A DNA stretch of 64,000 bases from Dillenia suffruticosa (taxonomy: Eukaryota; Streptophyta; Magnoliopsida; Dilleniales; Dilleniaceae), in NCBI GenBank assembly GCA_033439265.1, contig JAVTVX010000002.1, positions 6,980,174 to 7,044,173 of the forward strand. The letters are read 5' to 3'. The notes below the pieces were generated by a model. The model saw only the letters and a list, made by a program, of their open reading frames with translations. It was not told the DNA's origin and ran no database searches. The first letter of the stretch is position 1. Each line of letters opens with the position of its first letter. Position numbers and translations under genes: made by a program. This document shows, in pieces, positions 39,301-50,147 of this stretch.

Positions 39301-42300
39301 CTATCTTAACATTAAAAAAAGATGTTTACCCATTGGAAAGTCCAAGGTCATTTGGCTAATTCATAAAATTTGGTGTCGTTTTGAAATCATGACAGAGGAA
39401 TGCATTGTTGTGGGAAGAAATCGTGATTGTTGACAACTGCCTCTTTAGAGGAAGATTCTTGAGTCAATGAGCCACATTGTGATTAAAGTGAAAGAGTTAC
39501 GGAGCAAACTTTTATATTGAGCTAAGAGCATGGACAAATGTTCTTTTGTCCACATACAACAACAACAACAACAACCACCACCTAGACCTTAATCCCAATT
39601 TTTTGGGTTGACCATTTGAGAAATAAATATAAGGAAGATATAAAAAATATATATAGTTAGGGGAAAAAAAAGGAGGAAATCTATAAAAATTTAAAATGAC
39701 AAGAGAAGTGGTTTAATTTGTTCGAATTCGCCTACGTCACTCATTCCTATCTAGCGCCATCTCCTCAACTAAACCCATAATTATCAAATCTTTACGGATA
39801 ATTTGCATCCAAATTTTCAATAGCCTACTCTTACATTTTACTAAATCTCCTATACTTAAGCACTCGGTCCTCCTAACTAGTGCGACTTTCGGTCTTCTTT
39901 GTACATGTCCAAACCACCTCAAACAATACTCTTGCATTTTATCAATAATCAAGTTGACTCCCAATTTAGTATGTATTTCTTCCATCTACTTAAGCATTCT
40001 CATTTCAACTACAAGGGAAATTCCTTCCAACCATCTTTTGGAGGGCACAGAAAAAATTCAAAACAATGAATTCTAAAAGTATGAGAGATCCTTCTCCACA
40101 TGATACAATTGGGTATAATTCATGATCTATAGTAATAAACAAGATAGAACATAATGAAATCAACAATAAGAAACAAGTCCCGAGAATCACAAGAACTACA
40201 AAAGAATACAAGGCAATTGCAGAGACTACTTTATCTACAAACATACAAGGATACACAAATCAATCAATTCAAAAGCCAATTGAAAAATAAGTATAAAATG
40301 CAAAATAATTTTCGCCTTCAATTAAAAGGGCTGTAAATTGCAATGTGAAATCATGCAACTGCTTACATTTCTCCTTGCTATAGAAAACATTTCATTGATC
40401 CTTGCTGCACCACTTTTTTCACTATCTGTGAACTCTGCACCAGAAGCAAAAACAAAAGGCAAACCACTTTCCTTTGCAAGTGTTCGGGCAAAAAGTGTTT
40501 TTCCCGTTCCAGGAGGTCCAGATAGAAGAATACCCTGTCACTCACATCTACGAACATTAGTAAAAATGGCAATCATATACTACAGAAGTTATTCTTCAAT
40601 CATTCAAAAGAAATTATACCCGGACAAACTGCACGTCTCTTTCATAGTATTGCATTGGGTTTCCCATATAAATCATTAGCTCATCCAGCAGATCCCAAAC
40701 ATCTCCCCCTAAAACTACTTCTCTGTACATTGATTTTGTTTTGCCACCATCTCCAACTGGCTGGCCACATATCAGAGATTATGAGAGTTTGAGAAAACTC
40801 AGCAGAATATGACCCAAAAAACGAGGGAGGGAGGAGGATATTACCAGGATGAAGTTTTCAGCATAAGCCATATCGAAAAGTTGATTATATTTTTTGTACA
40901 GAAAGCGCTTTGACGTAATATGCAGAAGCATCACAGATTCTCGTATGAACCACAAAAGCAATATTCCAGGCAATAACGCAAGCACAACTCGAAGAAAGTA
41001 ATGTATCTGTCGCTTCTGAAGGAGATCTACTTCAACTCCAGAATTAGAGATAATCTCAAATAAGTAAGGATCGAGGGGGATATCAACCTACATATTTCAC
41101 ATACAAATCAATTGATTTAGAAGCTAAGGAAAATGTCTCTTCTGCTATTCAGTTTTCTTAAGAAGAAGAAGCGGTCAGCGTACTTACAACATATTCCATA
41201 GGGAACCCTTCTTTCATTGTTACATACAATCTTTTCAGATCCTCTGTAAAGACAACAGCATCAACCTGTCAATAAGAACCAAAAGCATCACAAACTTTTC
41301 GGCTCGTGCTTCTAGATGCATACGAGAAGCCAACACTTGTCTATCAGAACTCTCAACAAGGTCTAGCCATCATTCTTGTTAATCTTGATCAGGACCGATT
41401 TAATCAATGGGCAACTTTTTGGCTGACAGTGATATTTAAGGTCCACTTCTTTAGCTAAATATGCAGAAGGTGATTGGGAAGAATTGTGGTTTATCCACTT
41501 ACTCGGTATTCAAACTAGATCCTGTATACAATATATGCTAGTCAAGATGGCAGACAAGTACTTCAGACTGTCTGTGCTTGTAGGAACTTCATGTCAGATC
41601 CTCCTATGAAGCCAAGAAATAACTCCAGAACAGGTGTTTCTGGTTGGCCTCATGGTGAACTCATTCCAGTGCATTGGTTACGATTAGATTTCTCAATTAC
41701 CAAGGAGTTTATTGATCATTTATAGTTCAACTACCAAGTTACCGGTGACTTTGGGTCTTTAGATTTCTCAATTTTTAGAATCAACTGGGTTATGCTTAGA
41801 GATGTTTGAAAGGCGGAAGACTGCCAGTTTCACCATCACCCTACTGTGTTACAAAGTTAAAGGTAATTTATTTCAACAAGGAAAAAAACAACTTCCAGTA
41901 GAGTTCATTATTAAAGAAGTATCTAAAACCTGTGGTGAGCAATCATCCACAATGAGAGAATATGATAGCATAATCCTAATCACATGGAAACAGGAAATAA
42001 GTTAAATATGACAAGATAGTTACCTCAGAGCAATCAAGTTTCTGAAGAAAATAGGTATAAGGAAGTTTTGGACGATATCGCCACCATCTCTTAGAGATCC
42101 ACAGTGCTCTAGTTCCCTGTGTCTCTGTTGCCTTTTCCACCACATCTTTGCGAAGACTCTTTTCAACCTCTTTCATATCAAACTCTACCACGTATTTTGC
42201 ATTAAAGGAATCCACTTCCTCGGCCAGCTTGTCCTTTCTGAGAATTTCCTTCCATCTATGAAGCCTTTCACGCCATGTACTATTGGATTCTCGGTTTTCC

Positions 42301-45300
42301 CCTGCACACAATCAGAACAAAATGGTTTTACACAATTATAACCATAGACTATGACTGAGCGATTCCTTAAATCCTCGTTACACAAGTCAGTTTGATTACG
42401 CACCACCCCAAAAAAAGGAAAATAAATAAATTCACTTCAAAAAGAAAGAAAAAGAAAAATAAGGCTCCAGGTGGAACCGTTAGTTAAAGTTCTACCACCA
42501 AGACAGTAGTTGCTGACTCATATTAGACTGCAAAATCAGATCAAGGAACCATGATTGGGAGATCAAACAACAGGATATTCCAGAGGATTTCCTTTTGACA
42601 GAGGGTGGACGCACACAGACTCCTCTTGACAATTTTTTGTCCTTTTTGTATCTCTTCCGCAACAATGATTGATGCCAAAACAAAAGTCTACCACCTTGTG
42701 CCAAATGGGGCTTTTGAATTTTAGATTCAAAATACTAAAGAACTTATTTTGCTTTTCCCACGGATCTTAGGCACAGTATGATGTAAAAGTTTCGTGCCTC
42801 AAAGTTTGACAAAAACCATTAAAATTGAAAGACTGATGCACCCCCAACATATATAACTAATAGAGACTTGATTATGCATGAATACTAAGTGTTTCATCAC
42901 ACATTTCAAAATCCCTAGACAATGCAACATATTAACAAATAAATACTTCAGATAAATAATAGCATCTGCCATTTTAAATTCTCAGTAAACATCTTGAATG
43001 GATACACTACAACTTACAAGACCATGGTTATACCCAAATCTCAAACTTAAGCATACATAGACATGCAAACACAGACTCACAACACCAACCTGCAATATCC
43101 AAGTCTTTTCTCAACTCTTTTTTTTCTTCTGGATTTAATTTTATATCACCGTCAATGATCTGCCTCACACCATCTGCTGAAGTATCCAATTCATCATCCC
43201 ATGCATTTTCTCCAACAAAAGAACTATCATGAATGAGCACTCCATCAGGTCCTTCAATGAACTTCTTCATTTTGAGGCCTTTGGGGTTTGTCTTCCTCCA
43301 TAATCCTTTCTTGAATCTGCACGTGAAAGAAACCTCAGAAGATTGCAAAATTGATGTTTCAAGCAACAAAATTACTCAGTGCCAAAGTTGACATAAAACT
43401 TTATCTTAAAAAAAGCCTTTGTTATAGCATCAACATTTGAGAGAGAGAGAGAGAGAGAACGAGTGAGAGGGAAGGAGGGAGATGACATGGGAAACATAAT
43501 CATGTAAAAAATAATTTTTCCTTGTCATCGTTCAAGTAATAGAAATGGCTTTGTGTCTACCACTTAGACATGCTATTAAAGCCCAGGGGAAACATAAATA
43601 TAAAAACTATTTGAAAATGATAGTGCAAGCAAAAATTGCAAATGCACTCACTTCCTTATGTTTGTTGGAGATGGTTCAGGGATCAATGCTTCCATGTATG
43701 CCTCTGCTAACTCCTTTCTTTGATGATGTAGGTAAGGAGCTCTAAATGCCATATATAATCTTTGACAAGAGAATACAACAACAAAAATATAAACAATCAA
43801 GGCTCCAAATCTTTTAGATTCCCATTGCTTGAAGTCCTGAAAATAAATGCAACTATATCATTGTTTATCCAATGTTAGACAGGTTATTAAGCAAAAATTA
43901 TGGAGATATCTAACCAGCTCAGATCAGCTACAAGAGTCTTTCAACAATTCACAAATTATTTTCCATTGAAGTATTCTATATGCTACAAGGAACTGGCCAA
44001 TGTTAAGCCATTTTGGAGCAATTAAGAGCAAGGTCCAAATCTCTAGAGTTTAATTTTTAAAACAATAAAAAATGCATAAATGAGACTGAACTGAGACTAA
44101 ATGACACAAGCATATTGAGGCAAAAAATTTTTCAACACAAGTTGAGGTAGAGGGAGGGAACAAATTAGGTAAACCATTTGGCAGCAGAGTGTCCAATGTA
44201 TATAATGTCTACCAGGTTAGCTGAAGAAAGCAGACACAGTTGGGTCAACTACATTGAGGCACTCAAGCACCAAATAGGCCATTCGAGTATGTTTCTTATG
44301 ACATCTTCCAAGTTAAATTGTCTCATTCAATATGATGCCGCCTAGTTCAGCCCAGCATTCCTTCCCAAGTCACATGACCACCAGAAGGTATCACATGTAG
44401 GGCTTTTAGCGATGTTCACTCAAAAACCTACATGAAAAAGGGAATGAGGACCATTCATGGGACTTTCCTTTGTATGAACCTTCAGAAGAGCAGATAACCT
44501 GAAGGACATGTCTTAAGAGGGAAGGAATGAAAATGAAACAATTCTGTGACAACTATAACAATTACAAATTTGAAATGAATATGTGTTGAGTAGCAGCTCA
44601 TAGAGGAAATAAGATAAGAGAAATAATATAAGGAAAGTAGATTGTTTAATGATCCTGTTAGAAGAATTGAATGCAAACAGGTTGAAGGTGCTCCAAGAAC
44701 TAGAAGAAGCCTTAAGAAAACTCGAGGACAATTTTTAAAACATGATTCAAACTTAATTACCACATGGCTTTAAATAGTTGAATAGATAAAATGGATTCAT
44801 CTAGCAATCCAAACTAAGATGGGACTAAGTGTTAGTGGAATTCAGCAATGATTAAACTTCATGGTACAAACAATAATTGAAGTACAAAATTAAGAATTAT
44901 TAGGGGGAAAAAAAAGTAATTGGCACCTTATTACATTAAACTACAAACCAACTACTTTTGAGACATTTGGAGCATTCAGGAATTACCAAAAACTATCGAC
45001 TCACAAAGAACCACAAACAGCATTCACAAAATTCAAGAAATTAAACAGAAATACCTTCCAGTTGTCCCACTGGTTCCAACTCATAAACGCAGGAAGTAAT
45101 TCATCCCTGAACCGCTCCAATTCAGTCTCGCCCTTTTTGGCAGCATCACGGGCCCAATCAAAAGCTCCAGAGACTTTAAAATTAACATTTTCAAAATCAA
45201 AACCGGTCTCCTTCTTCACAGAATTGCCGAAACTGGACAGAAACCACTCTGAACTGCGGCGAATTGAGCGTGAAAGGTTCGGCCATGAAAACCCATTTGG

Positions 45301-45465
45301 GTCCGGTGAAGCGGAAGCCCTAAGTGTGGGCTTTCTGAGCCTACGCCTTGAGGATGGAGAAGGGAGAGGCTTGAGGAGGAAGAAGTGACTCGAAGAGGAC
45401 TGTGTGAGAGGATTGGGGGAGAAGTGAAGTGGATTTGGTCTGTGAGAACTAACTGGGAGGAACAT
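18464..45465 (-). CDS. FTSH12: Chloroplast AAA/FtsH protein FTSH12 (19 exons)
   Basis: In transcription order the exons are 45465-45055, 43836-43652, 43316-43090, 42301-42024, 41265-41188, 41087-40845, 40760-40620, 40534-40367, 38784-38672, 35938-35722, 34035-33964, 28225-28106, 28022-27906, 27826-27650, 22144-22025, 21939-21865, 21242-21135, 20464-20384 and 18541-18464. All joins keep frame and encode 1002 residues, close to the Arabidopsis length of about 1008. A serine- and proline-rich transit peptide comes first. Membrane segments lie near residues 148-167 and 426-441. The AAA domain has Walker A GPPGTGKT at 527-534, Walker B FVFVDEID at 581-588 and RPGRIDRR at 648-655. The zinc site HEAGH is at 763-767, with TDGGKDD at 837-843 giving the third ligand. 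FTSH12 is known to sit in the inner-envelope complex with inactive FtsHi proteins, Ycf2 and NAD-malate dehydrogenase that powers protein import. Catalytic motifs look intact. Nine introns exceed 1 kb, and several contain transposon debris. Confidence 0.95.
18542..20383. other. FTSH12 intron 18
   Basis: This 1.84 kb intron contains a G18 run at about 19332-19349 and, at 19560-19608, a GGGATTAAGG...(TTG)n segment that looks like the 3' end of an RTE-type LINE. Open frames on the plus strand, such as 18819-19127, are antisense intronic sequence without family similarity. Confidence 0.6.
19560..19608 (+). mobile_element. RTE-type LINE 3' tail remnant
   Basis: A TTGGGATTAAGG segment is followed by a short spacer and about six TTG/TTA triplets. 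The same arrangement, reverse-complemented, ends the recognisable RTE fragment at 39555-39990. This suggests a severely 5'-truncated RTE copy inserted in FTSH12 intron 18. Confidence 0.45.
23370..25190 (-). pseudogene. RTE-type LINE reverse transcriptase remnant
   Basis: Read on the minus strand, 25128-24877 carries the RT N-terminal flank ([16 protein letters not shown], then [12 protein letters not shown]). The region 24549-24163 carries palm motifs ([40 protein letters not shown], and catalytic FADDIMLV). The region 23977-23702 carries the C-terminal region ([36 protein letters not shown]). The tail ends near 23400-23370 in TTG repeats, typical of plant RTE elements. Between LKYINF and EIPGC, family members have about 40 more residues including the GLHQGSALSPYLF block, so this copy has an internal deletion as well as stops. 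It lies in FTSH12 intron 14 in the same orientation as the host gene. Confidence 0.85.
25240..25590 (+). pseudogene. L1-type LINE 3' fragment (zinc-finger RT-associated region)
   Basis: A stretch reading around [15 protein letters not shown] and downstream aromatic-rich residues resembles the zf-RVT region found at the C-terminus of plant L1 proteins. It aligns by eye with the segment at 53030-53250 in VIR3 intron 1, including a shared GAGAGATGT(G/A)(A/G)AATTG core. It is broken by stops and has no complete domain. Confidence 0.45.
25600..25910 (+). pseudogene. RTE-type LINE C-terminal fragment
   Basis: The plus-strand translation gives [24 protein letters not shown] and [11 protein letters not shown]. 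These correspond to the IEDKMREARLRWFGHVxRR and following region at the C-terminus of plant RTE reverse transcriptases. It runs opposite to the larger RTE remnant just downstream, so it is a separate copy or an inverted rearrangement. It is broken by several stops. Confidence 0.6.
30159..30166. repeat. 8-bp target-site duplication, left copy (hAT)
   Basis: AGAGTGGT immediately precedes the transposon and recurs exactly at 33811-33818. An 8-bp duplication is the hallmark length for hAT insertion. Confidence 0.95.
30540..30870 (+). repeat. Degenerate TTTCCACCATTTCTATACCA array inside the hAT element
   Basis: Repeating units of roughly 15-20 bases, built on ATTTCTATACCATTTCCACC, fill this stretch between the left subterminal region and the transposase gene. 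The open frames across it (30245-30885) encode only F/H/Y/S-rich low-complexity sequence and should not be read as proteins. Confidence 0.8.
31332..33350 (+). pseudogene. hAT transposase, several stops and frameshifts
   Basis: A plausible start is the ATG at 31332 ([10 protein letters not shown]). Frame changes near 31390, 31500 and 31590 break a BED-type zinc-finger region containing [10 protein letters not shown] and [11 protein letters not shown]. From about 31620 to 33349 one frame is largely open and shows the hAT RNase H-like core ([43 protein letters not shown], then a decayed TR-x-NSTYDML) and the C-terminal dimerisation domain ([30 protein letters not shown]). In-frame stops are at 31935, 32403, 32727, 33009 and 33093. 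It ends in an acidic tail at 33349 followed by (AAT)n. It is not functional. Confidence 0.92.
33811..33818. repeat. 8-bp target-site duplication, right copy (hAT)
   Basis: AGAGTGGT directly follows the element's CATGTCTA end and is identical to the left copy. Confidence 0.95.
34036..35721. other. FTSH12 intron 10, with a local tandem duplication
   Basis: AT-rich intron. Segments starting near 35449 and 35581 (GTCCAAGAA(C/T)TT/C...CAACTTAGCCATCACTATTT) are diverged direct repeats with a period of about 132 bases. No coding or mobile-element ORF was recognised. Confidence 0.6.
35939..38671. other. FTSH12 intron 9, with a 110-base tandem duplication
   Basis: This 2.7 kb AT-rich intron contains two diverged tandem copies at about 37857-37966 and 37967-38075, sharing TTGGATACTAAATTGTATTA 110 bases apart. 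It also has a T run at about 37311-37333. No ORF is supported. Confidence 0.65.
38785..40366. other. FTSH12 intron 8
   Basis: 1.6 kb intron between the Walker A and Walker B exons. It contains the RTE LINE fragment at 39555-39990 and a short C/A run near 38832-38850. Otherwise nothing was recognised. Confidence 0.65.
39555..39990 (-). pseudogene. RTE-type LINE C-terminal fragment and 3' tail
   Basis: On the minus strand, from 39985, the translation reads [20 protein letters not shown], then [12 protein letters not shown] and [10 protein letters not shown], the conserved C-terminus of plant RTE reverse transcriptases. It continues into a 3' UTR with TTGGGATTAAGG and ends in TTG repeats at about 39556-39574. 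The 5' part is missing, the usual outcome of incomplete reverse transcription. It lies in FTSH12 intron 8, same orientation as the gene. Confidence 0.85.
43837..45054. other. FTSH12 intron 1
   Basis: 1.2 kb AT-rich intron following the transit-peptide exon. No coding sequence, mobile element or structured repeat was recognised. Confidence 0.6.
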
Positions 45466-45691
45466 TGTTGAAAAGGTTTGAATTTGAATTCGGGAGGGCG
45501 TGGTGGTTTCACTTCTTCGGTCGACGCATGCTCTGCTCGAAGCTGGAATATATATCTCCGACTATTATTTATCTGCAAGGGGATTTGAAAGGGTTTATCG
45601 TTCAGAGCAATGTACGAATCTAACCTTAAAATTAAAAAAATTAAAAATTAAAACAACCAAAGGAGAAAAAATTTTCGTTTCTAACCCATGA

Positions 45692-45744
45692 ACGTCGTGG
45701 GTTGAACCCACGACATAAAATGTCGCGGGTTGAACCCGCGACGT
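45692..45744. repeat. 53-bp compound palindrome upstream of FTSH12
   Basis: Two 21-base palindromes stand side by side: arms GTCGTGGGTT and AACCCACGAC around a central G at 45694-45714, and arms GTCGCGGGTT and AACCCGCGAC around a central G at 45722-45742. They differ by one compensated base pair (T-A versus C-G). The outer ACGTCG/CGACGT and the inner CGACAT-AAA-ATGTCG also pair, so the whole unit is itself a near-perfect palindrome centred on 45718. It lies about 230-280 bases before the FTSH12 start codon, in the promoter or 5' UTR. Confidence 0.9.
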
Positions 45745-46614
45745 ATGCGTTCTTAAAACCCCCCACCCCCTCCCTCTCTCTTCTTCTCCCCTTTCTCTCT
45801 TCTTCTCCCGCGGCAATCCGGTGGATCTTGGCCTCCAGGCGGAAGTGATCTTTCTTCTCCCCGTCCCTCCCCTCCCTCCCATCTCTTTCATCTTTCCTGT
45901 TTGCAAAAGCTTCTCTGCAGAAAATGGAACTTATCGGGTTTACAATTTACCCTCCGTGAAGCCTTGCCCTCAAATATGGAGAGCTAAACCCCCTCTGGCC
46001 CCCAAATTCAATTGATCGTAGTCAAAATAAAGAAAAATAAGACATAACCATCATCAGTAAGAAGAAGAAGAAGCGACCTTGGCAATTAATATTAACCCCT
46101 TGAAGAAGAAGCGACCATGGCAAAATCTCCAACTGCGATAGCCCAAAAACAGCAAATAGGAATAACATAAACTGTAAAATAGAGTCAGCCCACCAAATGA
46201 AGTTCGAAGCGAAAGAGCTAAAGACAAATTGAACAAGTGGCTAAAAGCCCAATTACTTAAAATCAAAAACTAAATTGCAGAATTAATCGAGGATTTTTTG
46301 CACCGTAAATTATAAAATCTATAAATTAAAAAATTTACAAATCTCAAACCGAACAACACTTCAATTGGAAAAGAAATACAAAAAGAGGCAAGTTCGATGT
46401 TGAGATGAAGATGCAACGACGTCAATGATTGTGGAACTCAAGTTGGCAGCGATTCGAAGAACAATGCCGAAGTCGATTTCACGGAGAAGAAAGCAAATGG
46501 CGATAGTTTAACATGATGATTTTGCTTGGTCTTTTGAAGACGGAGGAGATGACAAAACTCGAATATTATAAATAGAGAATCGAAAGACATAAGATATATC
46601 GTGATTAGATCCAC

Positions 46615-46678
46615 AACTTATATGAGTTATAAACGAAAATTTTAAGAACTTATATGAGTTATAAACGAAAATTTTAAG
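46615..46678. repeat. Perfect 32-bp tandem duplication
   Basis: Two identical 32-base copies begin AACTTATATGAGTTATAAAC and end AATTTTAAG, at 46615-46646 and 46647-46678. Perfect identity implies a recent slippage or duplication event. It lies upstream of FTSH12 and close to the long GA tract. Confidence 0.9.
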
Positions 46679-46724
46679 GTAAGATTCGTATATTGCTTTT
46701 ATCATTTATGTAATGCCTAATGAA

Positions 46725-48270
<1,546 letters not shown>

Positions 48271-48344
48271 GGGTTGTGACCGTACCAGTTCTAATGCACC
48301 GTATCCCATAGAACTCTAGAGTTAAGGCGTGGGGTTGCACCCCC
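48271..48344 (+). pseudogene. 5S rRNA-like pseudogene fragment
   Basis: The sequence follows the plant 5S rRNA from its first base through the internal box A region. Shared blocks include GTACCAG, CTAATGCACCG, ATCCCAT, AGAACTC and AGTTAAG-GCGTG. It then jumps over about 45 bases to the 5S end (GTTGCACCCC) and is followed by a T run at 48346-48352, which could be a pol III-type stop. The missing middle includes the rest of the internal promoter. It could be a retropseudogene or a relic of a Cassandra-type TRIM element, whose LTRs carry a 5S-like domain. Confidence 0.7.
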
Positions 48345-48352
48345 TCTTTTTT

Positions 48353-48390
48353 ATACCTTTCTGCCTTTTGGCTAAGATAAGCGTTTGTTC
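48353..48390 (+). pseudogene. U2 snRNA 5'-end-like fragment
   Basis: The segment ATACCTTTCT-GCCTTTTGG followed by CTAAGAT-AAG matches the start of plant U2 snRNA (ATACCTTTCTCGGCCTTTTGG then CTAAGATCAAG) except for a two-base and a one-base deletion. Similarity fades after about 38 bases, before the branch-site-pairing region. It begins immediately after the 5S-like fragment's T run. It is far too short to be a functional U2 gene. Confidence 0.6.
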
Positions 48391-49263
48391 CAGCCGCACA
48401 ATGGACTTGCATCGCCAGCTACCGCTGTATCCCCACTGTCATGACCATTAGAATTTGCACTATGACCCGGGTTGTTCTGAGTTCTCCATTGGTAACTTAT
48501 GCTGCCTTGCTTAATGGAAAATCTTTTCTTCCTCTGTTTTATTCTCCAATCCTCTCGCTTCTTCCCTCTGTGCCACATTCTCCGACCCTTCCGACTTCCC
48601 TCGCCACCAGCTGCAACATATACCAATACACTAGACCTGTCCAAGGGCCCGTTTGAGCAATCCCTTGGAATTCTTTTTTATTTTTGATAAGGATAATCTG
48701 TGAGCATTTGACAGCACTTGGAAACGAACTGGAGCTTGCCATAGCAAGCTTTCACTCCATTTTATATATTGTATATAGATTTCCAAACAGATCCATTCAT
48801 CAGTATCAATTGTGGTGATGGAGTCAGAGAGCATTCCTCCACCTTGTTGTATTGTATTCACCAACTGCAAACTTCGCACATGTTACAACTATCTCCAACC
48901 TCAAGCTTGTTTCACCTGCTTAGCCAAGTCTTCCACAACACCTCAAGCTCTTTTGAGAGCGGGAAGCCAAGGACATCGAAACCCCAAATTCCATTTCTCA
49001 AAATACTTGTAATGTAATAGGTGTGCTTCTGAGTGCAGCAACTAAGACCAGATGCTATGACTCACAAATTACCTCACTACCATACCACCACCGTTGATAC
49101 AATGAGCCTCAATTTTCCCACTTTCCGAGCTAGACTCTTCCATGTCCATGCCTTCTCAAGCAATCAAGACCTAGTAGTTCAAATTTTGATCACAGCTTGG
49201 TCAGACTCTCAGCCCCAAGTGGTTGACACAACCATATTGGCTGTCTTTGTAAATGTAGAGTTC
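48391..49263. other. Unidentified mixed-composition segment
   Basis: This stretch is less AT-rich than its surroundings and has modest open frames on both strands (for example 48812-49012 plus and 48372-48644 minus). None matches a family I recognise. It could be a retroposed transcript continuing from the 5S/U2-like composite or simply older intergenic DNA. I assign no function. Confidence 0.3.
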
Positions 49264-49310
49264 ATCACGAGTTTGACATAACCAAAAAAAAAAAAAAAAT
49301 CACGAGTTTG
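49264..49310 (+). mobile_element. Minimal poly(A) insertion with 12-bp target duplication
   Basis: ATCACGAGTTTG at 49264-49275 is repeated exactly at 49299-49310. Between the copies lie only ACATAACC and a run of about 15 A. A perfect direct repeat around a short body ending in poly(A) is the signature of target-primed reverse transcription by LINE machinery, here with an extremely 5'-truncated product. Confidence 0.75.
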
Positions 49311-49379
49311 TGTTTTAATTTCATACATTCCTCTCTCCATCTTAATCTCTTCTGAGTGTAAATCCCCCCCCCCAAAAAA

Positions 49380-49420
49380 AACAAACAAAACAAACAAAAC
49401 AAAACAAAACAAAACAAAAC
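49380..49420. repeat. (CAAAA)n short tandem repeat
   Basis: CAAA and CAAAA units follow one another for about 40 bases after a C-run/A-run junction. Confidence 0.85.
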
Positions 49421-50000
49421 ATCATTAGCTCAACAACTTATAGCAGCTCCAACCTTGGCCTTTAAACAAAAAATTTTACAAAGCTGGGCAGGGGCCTCTC
49501 ACTGCCCTCCCAAAATAAAAAGTAAAAAAAACAAAAAAAAAAAAGCCCTATTCCTATTGGCAAACAGACCCACAATAATTTATTTATGGTGACAAGAAAC
49601 TAGAAGCCGAGAGCGCCTACTTTCGATTCCCAACCAGTACAGCGATTAACAATGTCATGCAAAATGCCAACTTAAAATGAAGTAGCCGGGAAGCTGGTTG
49701 GTGGTATGGTCACGAAGATGATGAATTTCTTTTTGAGTAGCCACTAGAGTTGGGTATGCTGGATCTGGAGAACTGCCTGCTACAGAAATGAAGAACAAGT
49801 TGGACATTCATCAGGTCAGCAATCCTGACATTTAATGGATGACAATGTTGAGATGAGATCAATTACAGCTAGCTGAGATTGAGAACAAGTAGACCATGCC
49901 AACATGGAGAGAGAGACTACCCAAACATGCCATCACAACTCTCATGCCTTAGATCCATCCAATGAAACAAAGAGAGATACCATTATCAGTTAACTAGAGC

Positions 50001-50080
50001 ATGTAGGTAGTTCCAGTTGTGTGTGTGCGCGCGTCTAGAGAATGTAGGTAGTTCCAGTTGTGTGTGTGTGCGCGTGAGAG
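50001..50080. repeat. 41-bp tandem duplication downstream of VIR3
   Basis: ATGTAGGTAGTTCCAGTTGT followed by GT and GC/CG dinucleotides occurs at 50001-50041 and again from 50042 with a slightly different dinucleotide count. It lies 70-150 bases beyond the VIR3 stop codon, so it probably falls in its 3' UTR. Confidence 0.85.
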
Positions 50081-50147
50081 AAAGAGAGAGAGAACCTCAC
50101 ACCCAGAAAGTGACAGTCCAATAAGAATGCAATTTATGCTTCTAAAT

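Noticed and set aside
48812-49012. Cysteine-containing 66-codon frame considered as a zinc-finger exon
   Set aside because: The cysteine spacing fits no known finger, and there is no splice context or conserved neighbour.
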